This document shows positions 8,501 through 14,275 of a DNA stretch of 64,000 nt, one piece after another. A program made the translations under genes and the position numbers. This DNA is from Aequorivita sublithincola DSM 14238 (lineage in GTDB: Bacteria; Bacteroidota; Bacteroidia; Flavobacteriales; Flavobacteriaceae): positions 1-64,000 of the forward strand of contig NC_018013.1 of the NCBI RefSeq assembly GCF_000265385.1, given 5' to 3'. Within the stretch, counting starts at the first letter, position 1, and the number at the start of each line of letters is the position of its first letter. The notes under the pieces are model-generated. The model was not told where the DNA came from, did not search any database, and worked only from the letters and a program-made list of their open reading frames with translations.

Positions 8501-10625
8501 TTGCACCAATTATATTTAGATGGGCGCTCGCTCGATGCGCAACGGAATCCAAAACGATATCAGCATTCAAATCTATGTTAAGATTTTCGTCTTTGTATTT
8601 TGAAACAACATTACCTTTGCCATCCTTTATTTTACCAGTTATTGCCAAATCTTTAATGGCATAATTATTAAATTGAAAACTTGAAATGTTTGCATCCAAA
8701 GTAGCATCCATCATATTAATATCGCTTCCAGAACCATTAGTTTTTATGGTTAAACTTAACGCTCCGAGTTGATCGTTTTGCAGCAATTCATTGAGGTTAT
8801 AATCTTTTATTTCAATATCGGCATCAAACGCAATTTTTGAATCGTTTTTGAAGTGTCCATCAATGATTGCAATTCCTTGTGAGGTTGTGAGATTCGCTTT
8901 TGCATAAACGTCTTTTAAATCGCCTTTTGCACTTCCTTTAAGCGAAACATCCTGCGGCAAGCTAACTCCTAAATCCTTTTCACTGACGAATTGGATTAAA
9001 TCGCTCTTTTTGGTTTGTGCGGAAAAACGGGGAATATTAAACTTTAAGTTGTCAGGATCTGTAGCGTTTTCGATAAGTCCATTCGCAGAAATACGAGTCG
9101 TGTTCCCCCAGCGGACATTCAAGTTTGGAATTTGTATTGCTGAAAGATAACCTGAAGCCTCTACGTTTCCTGAAACATACTTTTTGCTGAGCGTTCTTAA
9201 ATATTCGTTCTTTTTAAGATCTGGTTGAAACTTGAAAACTTCTTTTAAATCAACTTGAAAGGAAGGAAAGTTCAGCGTAATTTTAGATTGGTCTGGCTTT
9301 TCAATTAAAGCTGCTAAACTTGGGAAATCCAACCGAAGTTTTCCGCTGAGATTGTTATTATTTAGCATCATTTTTAAATCGTTTACTTCCAGAAAATTAT
9401 CTGTAGCATCAAGATTTAGCGCCATTTCTTTAAGGTTCAATCCAGAACCTTCTTCAAATGTTAGTGTTTCAAGCTGAAATCCAGCTTTTTTATCTTTTAA
9501 AAACACATCATTCGCTTTCAAATTAAAATTTTGAAGCGCGATTGCGTTTGGATTGAAAACATCCTTTTTCACTTCATTCCCTCCAACGAAATAACTGATA
9601 TTATTTCCTTCCAAATCAATATCTGCAATGGCAATTTTGAAATTTGGCCATTCAAATTGTTGAATATCTTCCTTTATATTGTCTTTAACTTCTTCGGCTT
9701 TTTGAGTGATACCGTTGGTTTCGGTTTCAGTATTTATTTTGACGATGGAATTTTTCAAACGGAAATCGCCAATTTCAATGTCATTGTTCGTTAAATCTGC
9801 TTTAGGCAATTTAATATATAAATCTGAAACTTCAAGATTTGCAGCAATTCTATCTCCGTAAGATTGATAATCTACAAAAACATTTTTGAGCGTCAGTTCA
9901 TCCAAAGCTAAGAAAGGCAATGGAGTGTCTTCCTTCGGCGTTGGCGGAACGGGAGATTGAATGTATTTGATTCGGGCATTGGTAATAGAAGCTTCGGAAG
10001 CACGAAAATCCATTTTCTCCAAATCGGTTGTCTTCATCTGAAGATTAAGTTTTCCAATTTGAAACTGACTGTCAATTCCCAAAACGGCATCATCAAAAAC
10101 AATATTGAAATCCTTGAAATTAATCTCACCCAAAATAATTTTCATCGGTGCAGCAGTAGTATCTGTCGCAACTGTAGTTGTGTCTGGTGAAGCGAAAGCA
10201 TCCACCAAAAACTGAAAATTGTAACCGTTCACAGAATCCTTTCGAATAATATTCGCGCGAAGGCCTTCCCAATCCAAATAATTCACGCCGACCCCGTTAC
10301 CACGAATGATGGGAAGCAAAGGAACATCAGCTTCCAACGATTTTGAATAAACCAGAGTATCACCTTTTTTGTCTTCAAGATAAAGACCTTTCAGCATTAT
10401 ATTACCGTCAAAAGTGATGAAGAGTTTCTCTATTTCAACTTTGGTGTTGGTTTTATCAGTTACATATTTAACGGCGCGTTGCACGATAATATCCTGTCCC
10501 CAAGGGCTGCGAATGAAGAGCACAAGCAGAATGAACAGGATTATAAGAACCGCGAAAATTCTCGCAATGATTCTTAAAAACCTATACTTTCTGGGTTTTT
10601 TCTTTTCTTCTTTTTTCTTTTCCAA
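5508..10625 (-). CDS. tamB: TamB: inner-membrane-anchored translocation/assembly protein
   Basis: This 1705-residue AsmA-like bridge protein has a short basic N-terminus and one membrane segment (about residues 20-42). A very long periplasmic beta-rich region follows, ending in the TamB (DUF490) domain at about 1250-1650. The last 45 residues form a charged Lys/Glu-rich tail. The start is a TTG (10623-10625). No in-frame ATG lies nearby, and a perfect -7 element sits 10 bases upstream. tamL follows immediately, the usual Bacteroidota order. TamB-like proteins are thought to carry lipids or help outer-membrane assembly. Confidence 0.94.
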   Translation of the reverse strand: MEKKKEEKKKPRKYRFLRIIARIFAVLIILFILLVLFIRSPWGQDIIVQRAVKYVTDKTNTKVEIEKLFITFDGNIMLKGLYLEDKKGDTLVYSKSLEADVPLLPIIRGNGVGVNYLDWEGLRANIIRKDSVNGYNFQFLVDAFASPDTTTVATDTTAAPMKIILGEINFKDFNIVFDDAVLGIDSQFQIGKLNLQMKTTDLEKMDFRASEASITNARIKYIQSPVPPTPKEDTPLPFLALDELTLKNVFVDYQSYGDRIAANLEVSDLYIKLPKADLTNNDIEIGDFRLKNSIVKINTETETNGITQKAEEVKDNIKEDIQQFEWPNFKIAIADIDLEGNNISYFVGGNEVKKDVFNPNAIALQNFNLKANDVFLKDKKAGFQLETLTFEEGSGLNLKEMALNLDATDNFLEVNDLKMMLNNNNLSGKLRLDFPSLAALIEKPDQSKITLNFPSFQVDLKEVFKFQPDLKKNEYLRTLSKKYVSGNVEASGYLSAIQIPNLNVRWGNTTRISANGLIENATDPDNLKFNIPRFSAQTKKSDLIQFVSEKDLGVSLPQDVSLKGSAKGDLKDVYAKANLTTSQGIAIIDGHFKNDSKIAFDADIEIKDYNLNELLQNDQLGALSLTIKTNGSGSDINMMDATLDANISSFQFNNYAIKDLAITGKIKDGKGNVVSKYKDENLNIDLNADIVLDSVAHRASAHLNIIGANLQSLGLMSRDVRTALKLDADFEGNKDGFNVISTIGDGVVVYDDKTYLLGDVLATAHVRSDTTSIWLDNKIVQLSLESNTDPATFSTAVQRHISSYFSRNIKLPDSITHPVKLKIRGRIVESPVLNDVFLVNVQKLDTVKIAVDFDEAARKLKADIRAPQIVYSGNELDSLAFTMDTDKEKFVFDLGFNKLKGGPLNIPKTKITGNQQNNELSLSFNSTFKDSTLINIQSQITGTEDALRFHILPEDLILDRNQWETPQSNEMLLKKNTIEFNDFRFTRNDEVVELTNKLKGVSQNHAAITFENFKLSEILNYLNPEKELAHGNLNGNLTIVEPFGNSGLLADLSVEKLNLLDTDLGKLTVDAKSKGGNNYDFNLALKEGEVDLDLTGDYIATENAAKLNLDLDINKFKMTALEGFSLGEIKNADGSFSGKFDVSGSPTEPKYEGSLKFSDADFTVTKLNAPFTLANEILKIDNNGLSMDSFTIRDENQNQLVMTGKVGTESFINPTFDLQLNAENFQVLNASKEDNDFLYGKASFDADARLTGDLEIPKLDARITVNDNTDVTYILPSSAVAIEERGGVVIFVNRENPDAILTRTKQESTRFSGLDVNALLKIGKSAKITLIIDQETGDNFEVFGDGDFDFTMNPNGRMTLSGVYEIEGGHYEMSLYNLVKRRFELAKGSRVSWSGDPFDAKLDVKAIYKLEASASSLMAPISSGSDPSVKNKYRQVLPFYVYLNVDGELTKPVISFDLDMPKDEQGAIGGQVYGRLQQVNQQEDELNRQVFSLLVLSRFYPEPGSDGSGGGFATVARDNLNDALSDQLNTFSDKLLGKTGVELDFGLDSYTDYQGDSPQERTQLDIAAQKKLFNDRLIVRVGSEVDLQGSSSTNEPAPLIGNVSLEYLLTENGRYRLKGFRRNEFENVIDGQTIVSGIALIFTQEFNKFDELWEAILRGETEKEKAAKKEADNKLKEKEAKERQKEDAEKMQQVKKKDSVETKKD

Positions 10626-10634
10626 AGCAATTTT

Positions 10635-10642
10635 TGGTAGGC
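10635..10642 (-). promoter_or_regulatory. -7 element of tamB-tamL
   Basis: The minus strand reads TATTTTTG, an exact match to TANNTTTG. The predicted transcript start is about 5 nt before the TTG start codon, giving a near-leaderless message. No clear -33 TTG is seen. Confidence 0.5.
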
Positions 10643-10777
10643 TTCAAAAATATGAAAAATCCACACTATAATTGTGACTTATCGCACTAACTATGTGCCA
10701 TTTCGCATAAACTTGTGTTAAAAATGAATAAGGCAGAAATTGGTTTTACAATTTAATATTAGTCAATTAAATCATTT

Positions 10778-10797
10778 CTTATCATACATCAATGTGA
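10778..10797. promoter_or_regulatory. Operator-like palindrome upstream of yceI
   Basis: TACATcaATGTG is an inverted repeat with one mismatch (10785-10796), inside a 20-base block that matches the pirin upstream region at 18 positions. It begins exactly 30 bases before the -7 element, so it covers the -33 region. An activator or a repressor could bind here. Confidence 0.65.
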
Positions 10798-10814
10798 GGA
10801 TTTGTTAAGCGCCC

Positions 10815-10822
10815 TACTTTTG
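10815..10822 (+). promoter_or_regulatory. -7 element of yceI
   Basis: TACTTTTG matches TANNTTTG exactly, 34 nt before the yceI start codon. The -33 position has no good TTG, as expected for a promoter that depends on a bound activator. Confidence 0.6.
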
Positions 10823-10855
10823 CCTTGTAAATAATTACAAACTAAAACTATAACT

Positions 10856-11380
10856 ATGAGCAATACTTTGAACACAACTTGGAAAATTGATGATACACAT
10901 TCAGAAATCAATTTCAAGGTGAAACATATGATGATTTCAACCGTAACGGGCAGTTTTAAAAAATTCGAAGGAAGAGTTGAAACTTCAAACGAAGATTTCA
11001 AAAATGCAAGTTTTTCTTTTTCCGCTGTAATTGATTCTGTAAATACGAACAACGGCGACAGAGACAAACATTTAAAATCTGACGACTTCTTCGGAGCTGA
11101 AAAATTTCCAAAACTTAGCTTCAAATCAAAATCATTTGATGGTGAAAAAATGGTTGGTGATTTAACCATAAAAGGAGTATCCAAAGAAGTAACTCTAGAA
11201 ACAGAATATAACGGAACCGCCGTTGATCCTTACGGACAAACCAAAGCAGGTTTTGAATTTGAAGGACAAATAAGCCGTAAAGATTTTGGCCTTACTTGGA
11301 GCGCTGTAACCGAGGCAGGAAGTATTGTTGTGAGCGATAAGGTAAAATTGATTGCTTCACTACAATTTATAAAACAATAA
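10856..11380 (+). CDS. YceI-family protein
   Basis: YceI proteins are lipocalin-like beta barrels that bind isoprenoid or other lipid-like ligands. The protein has 174 residues and no signal peptide, so this copy is probably cytoplasmic. Family features include TWKIDDTHSEINFKVKHM at the N-terminus, the KHLKSDDFF segment (about 81-89) and FEFEGQISRKDFGLTW near the C-terminus. It stands in front of the pirin gene and shares an operator with it. In Bacteroidota these two families often respond together to quinone or electrophile stress; that role is inferred here. Confidence 0.93.
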   Translation: MSNTLNTTWKIDDTHSEINFKVKHMMISTVTGSFKKFEGRVETSNEDFKNASFSFSAVIDSVNTNNGDRDKHLKSDDFFGAEKFPKLSFKSKSFDGEKMVGDLTIKGVSKEVTLETEYNGTAVDPYGQTKAGFEFEGQISRKDFGLTWSAVTEAGSIVVSDKVKLIASLQFIKQ

Positions 11381-11417
11381 ATTTTAAAAATTTTACTGTT
11401 CCCCCTTTTTTGATAAT

Positions 11418-11450
11418 CGGGAGCTTCGTTTATTATAAATGAAGTTCTCG
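11418..11450 (+). terminator. Hairpin downstream of yceI
   Basis: A 15-bp stem with three G-T wobbles runs from 11418 to 11450 with a 3-base loop (11433-11435). Only a short T-rich stretch follows. It probably ends or stabilises the yceI transcript. Confidence 0.5.
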
Positions 11451-11508
11451 ATTTGAATTTTCACAAGTCTCTTTCCTCTTCGCTGATTCCAATATACAAA
11501 AAGCAGTT

Positions 11509-11528
11509 CTTAACATACATCAATGTAA
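11509..11528. promoter_or_regulatory. Operator-like palindrome upstream of the pirin gene
   Basis: TACATcaATGTA is a perfect 5-2-5 inverted repeat (11516-11527). Its flanks match the yceI site (CTTA, then CATACATCAATGT). It begins exactly 30 bases before the -7 element, the same offset as at yceI. Confidence 0.68.
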
Positions 11529-11545
11529 AACAATCATTTAGAATG

Positions 11546-11553
11546 TATTTTTA
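11546..11553 (+). promoter_or_regulatory. -7 element of the pirin gene
   Basis: TATTTTTA matches TANNTTTG at 7 of 8 positions, 26 nt before the start codon. There is no clear -33 element. Confidence 0.5.
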
Positions 11554-11578
11554 CACTAGAAATTAAAAACAATTTAAA

Positions 11579-12454
11579 ATGAAAACACGACACATAGAAC
11601 GCGTATTAACACCACCAAGACCACATATGGTTGGTGATGGCTTTAGAGTTCACCAATATATCCCTTCAGGAATACAGGAAGGTTTTGAACGGATGGATCC
11701 ATTTATTATGATGGATTACAATAGCAAGTTTTACTTCCCTCCCACTGATCAACCTCGTGGTGTGGGCGTGCATCCGCATAGAGGTTTTGAAACTGTGACG
11801 ATAGCTTATAAAGGAAGTGTTGCACACCACGATAGCAGCGGGAATAGCGGTGTTATTGCCGAAGGCGATGTGCAATGGATGACGGCTGCTTCTGGAATAC
11901 TTCACAAGGAATATCACGAAGAAAACTTCAGTAAAGCTGGTGGCGATTTTCAAATGGTGCAATTATGGGTAAACCTGCCTGCAAAAGATAAAATGAGCGC
12001 ACCAAAATATCAAGGCATCACAAATGCTGAAATTAAAAAGGTGGAATTGCCAGATAATGCAGGTATAGTTGAAGTAATTGCTGGAGAATTCAATGGCGAA
12101 AAAGGACCCGCTTTCACTTTTACACCCGTACACATGCTAAACGCTAAATTGAATAAAGGTGGAAAAGCAACTTTTAGTTTCCCAGAAAACTACAATACAG
12201 TAATTTTGGTTATTGAAGGAAATATAAAAGTGAATAATTCCGAAGAAATAAACACGGACGCACTTGGACTTTTTGCAAATGATGGTGAAGAATTCACGGT
12301 TGAAGCAAAAGATGATGCAATCGTTTTAGTATTGAGCGGCGAACCTATAAATGAACCGATTGCCGCGCAAGGCCCATTTGTAATGAATACTCGTGCGGAA
12401 CTTGTTCGAGCAATGAGCGATTTCAATATGGGGAAATTCGGGTATTTAGAATAA
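11579..12454 (+). CDS. Pirin-family bicupin protein
   Basis: Pirins are iron-binding bicupins; some act as quercetinases or redox-sensing cofactors. The protein has 291 residues. The N-terminal cupin carries the metal ligands His65 and His67 (VHPHRGFETV) and His109/Glu111 (HKE), all intact. The C-terminal cupin is visible from about residue 175 (FTPVHMLNAKL). It is transcribed after yceI from its own promoter with the same operator. A strong terminator follows. The family call is secure; the substrate is unknown. Confidence 0.95.
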   Translation: MKTRHIERVLTPPRPHMVGDGFRVHQYIPSGIQEGFERMDPFIMMDYNSKFYFPPTDQPRGVGVHPHRGFETVTIAYKGSVAHHDSSGNSGVIAEGDVQWMTAASGILHKEYHEENFSKAGGDFQMVQLWVNLPAKDKMSAPKYQGITNAEIKKVELPDNAGIVEVIAGEFNGEKGPAFTFTPVHMLNAKLNKGGKATFSFPENYNTVILVIEGNIKVNNSEEINTDALGLFANDGEEFTVEAKDDAIVLVLSGEPINEPIAAQGPFVMNTRAELVRAMSDFNMGKFGYLE

Positions 12455-12475
12455 ACCATTTCATAATTTTAAACG

Positions 12476-12508
12476 AAGGACTAATTTTTTAATTAGTCCT
12501 TTTTTTTT
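12476..12508 (+). terminator. Rho-independent terminator after the pirin gene
   Basis: A perfect 11-bp stem (AAGGACTAATT with its complement, 12476-12486 and 12491-12501) has a TTTT loop and is followed by a run of T. Confidence 0.9.
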
Positions 12509-12510
12509 GC

Positions 12511-13128
12511 TCAACTTGTTTTGAAATTTTTATGCGCCAATTCTTTTCGAACACGGCTCAAACTTTCGGGCGTAATTCCCAAATAGGAAGCAATCATCCA
12601 TTGGGGAACGCGAAGCAATAAATCTGGGTACATTTCAATAAAATTTAGATAGCGTTTTTCCGCAGTAGCGCCCAATAATAAGTTGATCCGCTTTTGCATT
12701 TGGCGGATGTGGTTGTGTAGTAGTTTATCATTATAGCGGCCAAAAACAGCGCTCACTTCGGCTGCGTGGCACATAAAATCTTCGGCTATGAAAACAGTTT
12801 CCGTATCTTCAACAGCCTCAATATAACTTTCCGAAGGATCATTAAAATAAACGCTGCTTCTATCAACTATAAACCAATTTTCGGGTGCAAACTGAATTAC
12901 GTGTTCCTTTCCACTTTCATCTAGCATATAAGAGCGCAACAAGCCTTTTTCTACAAAAAAAGAATGTTGACACACATCTCCTTTTTTTAAAAGAATGCTT
13001 CCTTTTTCATAGGTCTTTCGCTTAAGAGGAAAAGATAATTGTTCCGCTTCAGCTTCAGCCAGACCAACGGTTTTCATTAAATAGGAAGTGAAATCTTTTG
13101 GAATTATAAGGTTTTCGTTTTTAATCAT
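12511..13128 (-). CDS. Crp/Fnr-family transcription regulator
   Basis: The protein has 205 residues. An N-terminal cyclic-nucleotide-binding-type beta barrel covers about residues 25-120, followed by the long dimerisation helix. A C-terminal winged helix has its recognition region at PQWMIASYLGITPESLSRVRKEL (about 175-198). The Cys cluster of FNR is absent, so it is not an obvious iron-sulfur oxygen sensor. It is convergent with the pirin gene and divergent from exbD. It is the nearest regulator gene to the shared yceI/pirin operator, but that link is only proximity. Confidence 0.92.
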   Translation of the reverse strand: MIKNENLIIPKDFTSYLMKTVGLAEAEAEQLSFPLKRKTYEKGSILLKKGDVCQHSFFVEKGLLRSYMLDESGKEHVIQFAPENWFIVDRSSVYFNDPSESYIEAVEDTETVFIAEDFMCHAAEVSAVFGRYNDKLLHNHIRQMQKRINLLLGATAEKRYLNFIEMYPDLLLRVPQWMIASYLGITPESLSRVRKELAHKNFKTS

Positions 13129-13177
13129 TTTAGAGAATTGAAAATATGAATTACGTTTAAAATTAAACTATTCTTTT

Positions 13178-13189
13178 GAAACGTGTTTC
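13178..13189. promoter_or_regulatory. Palindrome between the divergent crp-like and exbD genes
   Basis: GAAACGTGTTTC is a perfect inverted repeat with arms of five bases and a 2-base centre. It lies 50 bases before the regulator start and 67 before exbD. It could be an autoregulatory site. The dyad is short and AT-rich, so chance is possible. Confidence 0.35.
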
Positions 13190-13255
13190 CGAAGCTGAAA
13201 AAACTGTGGCACTTTTTTTGTTTTAAAAAATATTCAACTTAAAACCCTTTCAATT

Positions 13256-13804
13256 ATGAGAAATTCCATGCCCTCCGTAAATGCCGGCAGTATGTCCGAC
13301 ATCGCTTTTTTACTTTTGATTTTCTTTTTAGTAACCTCGATGATTCCAAACGATAAAGGAATTGCGAGAGACCTTCCGCAAGCTTGTCCGCCTGGAGCAG
13401 ACTGCAACATTCCTTTAAAAGAAAATAATATTTTCACCATTAATGTAAATGAAAAAGGTGAAACTATGGTTAATAAAACATTTACTAATATTGAAGATCT
13501 TAAAGATCAATTAAAAAATTTCATTGATAACAATGCAGACAAATCTTGCGCTTACTGCAAAGGCGAAGAACTTTTAGATGCGTCAGACAATCCAAAAAAA
13601 GCTTCTATTTCCTTGACAATTCATCGTGAAGCTCCTTACCAAAGTTTTATTACTATTCAAGATGAAATAGCAAAAGCATATTTTGAATTACGGGAAAATT
13701 ATGTTTCCGAAGTTTTAAAAACCACTTCTAAAAATATTACCGACCAAGAACTTAAAAAGATGCAAGAAGCTTATCCTTTTAGGATCATTGAATCTACGTT
13801 ATAA
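13256..13804 (+). CDS. ExbD/TolR-like energy-transducing membrane protein
   Basis: ExbD subunits work with ExbB and use the proton gradient to drive outer-membrane uptake. Residues 1-30 give the Bacteroidota form of the anchor: NAGSMSDIAFLLLIFFLVTSM, one membrane segment with the conserved protonatable Asp15. The rest is periplasmic. This copy is alone, with no ExbB or TonB beside it. It also has four unusual cysteines in the periplasmic domain: ACPPGADC near residue 45 and SCAYC near residue 100. A disulfide or metal role is possible. It precedes the metal-efflux block. Confidence 0.87.
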   Translation: MRNSMPSVNAGSMSDIAFLLLIFFLVTSMIPNDKGIARDLPQACPPGADCNIPLKENNIFTINVNEKGETMVNKTFTNIEDLKDQLKNFIDNNADKSCAYCKGEELLDASDNPKKASISLTIHREAPYQSFITIQDEIAKAYFELRENYVSEVLKTTSKNITDQELKKMQEAYPFRIIESTL

Positions 13805-13809
13805 TATTT

Positions 13810-13825
13810 TGCAACACCATTGCAT
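13810..13825. promoter_or_regulatory. Fur-type operator candidate, promoter of the metal-efflux block
   Basis: TGCAACACCATTGCAT shows the dyad TGCAA/TTGCA around a 5-base spacer. It shares 13 of 16 bases with the site at 20231-20246. It covers the -33 region of the promoter at 13837, a position suited to repression. The Fur-family gene in the same block is the natural candidate to bind it. Confidence 0.6.
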
Positions 13826-13836
13826 AACATTTTCTC

Positions 13837-13844
13837 TATATTTG
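13837..13844 (+). promoter_or_regulatory. -7 element of the metal-efflux block
   Basis: TATATTTG is an exact match to TANNTTTG. Its last base is only 5 bases before the GTG start codon at 13849, so transcription would begin at or next to the start codon. Confidence 0.65.
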
Positions 13845-13848
13845 CTCA

Positions 13849-14160
13849 GTGAAAATTTTGGCAATCATATTATCTGTTTATTTCTTGGCACTCAATTTTG
13901 TGCCCTGTAACGATATTGAGCCTGCTTCAGGTGATTCTCAAATTGAAAAAATAGCAGATTACAATAACGATCATAATCACGAAACTGCTGATCTTTGTTC
14001 ACCTTTCTGCCATTGCCAATGTTGCCAAGTACCCACTATTGATAATAATACAATTGTTTTTGAACCGTTGACTCAAACTGTTTCAAAAGAACCTTTCACA
14101 CATTTCGAAAGCTTTTGGGAAGAAATCCCCAATGCCTTTACACAACCTCCTCGAGTTTAA
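13849..14160 (+). CDS. DUF6660-like exported His/Cys-rich protein
   Basis: The protein has 103 residues and begins with GTG. The N-terminus (MKILAIILSVYFLALNFVPC) is a signal sequence ending at a cysteine. The middle holds a dense metal-ligand patch, HNHETADLCSPFCHCQCC (about residues 43-60), with three His and five Cys. It resembles the small DUF6660 proteins found before heavy-metal RND pumps in Bacteroidota. It may bind metal in the periplasm or act as a metal-sensing leader gene. Its stop codon lies inside the 5' arm of the possible RNA structure that precedes the pump gene. Confidence 0.78.
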   Translation: MKILAIILSVYFLALNFVPCNDIEPASGDSQIEKIADYNNDHNHETADLCSPFCHCQCCQVPTIDNNTIVFEPLTQTVSKEPFTHFESFWEEIPNAFTQPPRV

Positions 14161-14267
14161 TTCAGTTTTTATAGGATAGCTATATCCTGTTGTGATCTAT
14201 TTTCTTGATCACTTTAATTCGTGCATTGTTCCAAACATTCGCACTGAAATGTTCAACTGAATTAAAC
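14155..14267 (+). promoter_or_regulatory. Possible structured RNA element (multi-helix junction) before the RND pump gene
   Basis: A perfect 13-bp inverted repeat (14155-14167 with 14255-14267) encloses three local hairpins. The first is 14171-14190 (AGGATA/TATCCT with a 4-base loop). The second is 14192-14212 (GTGATC/GATCAC). The third is 14218-14248 (GTGC/GCAC plus TTC/GAA, with an inner TGTT/AACA). Together they would fold as a four-way junction ending 8 bases before the pump start codon. The closing stem includes the stop codon of the preceding gene, so translating ribosomes would open it. Folding was judged by eye only. Confidence 0.5.
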
Positions 14268-14275
14268 CTATATTC

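Noticed and set aside
5367..10671. Many plus-strand frames within tamL and tamB
   Set aside because: They are antisense shadows of two long, well-matched genes and show no protein-like features.
10789..11184. 131-residue minus-strand frame over yceI
   Set aside because: It lies antisense to a confirmed YceI gene and would cover the shared operator and promoter.
14155..14267. Assignment of the RNA element as a Ni/Co riboswitch
   Set aside because: The helix count is similar, but the conserved core bases of that class are not seen, so I report it only as an unassigned structure.
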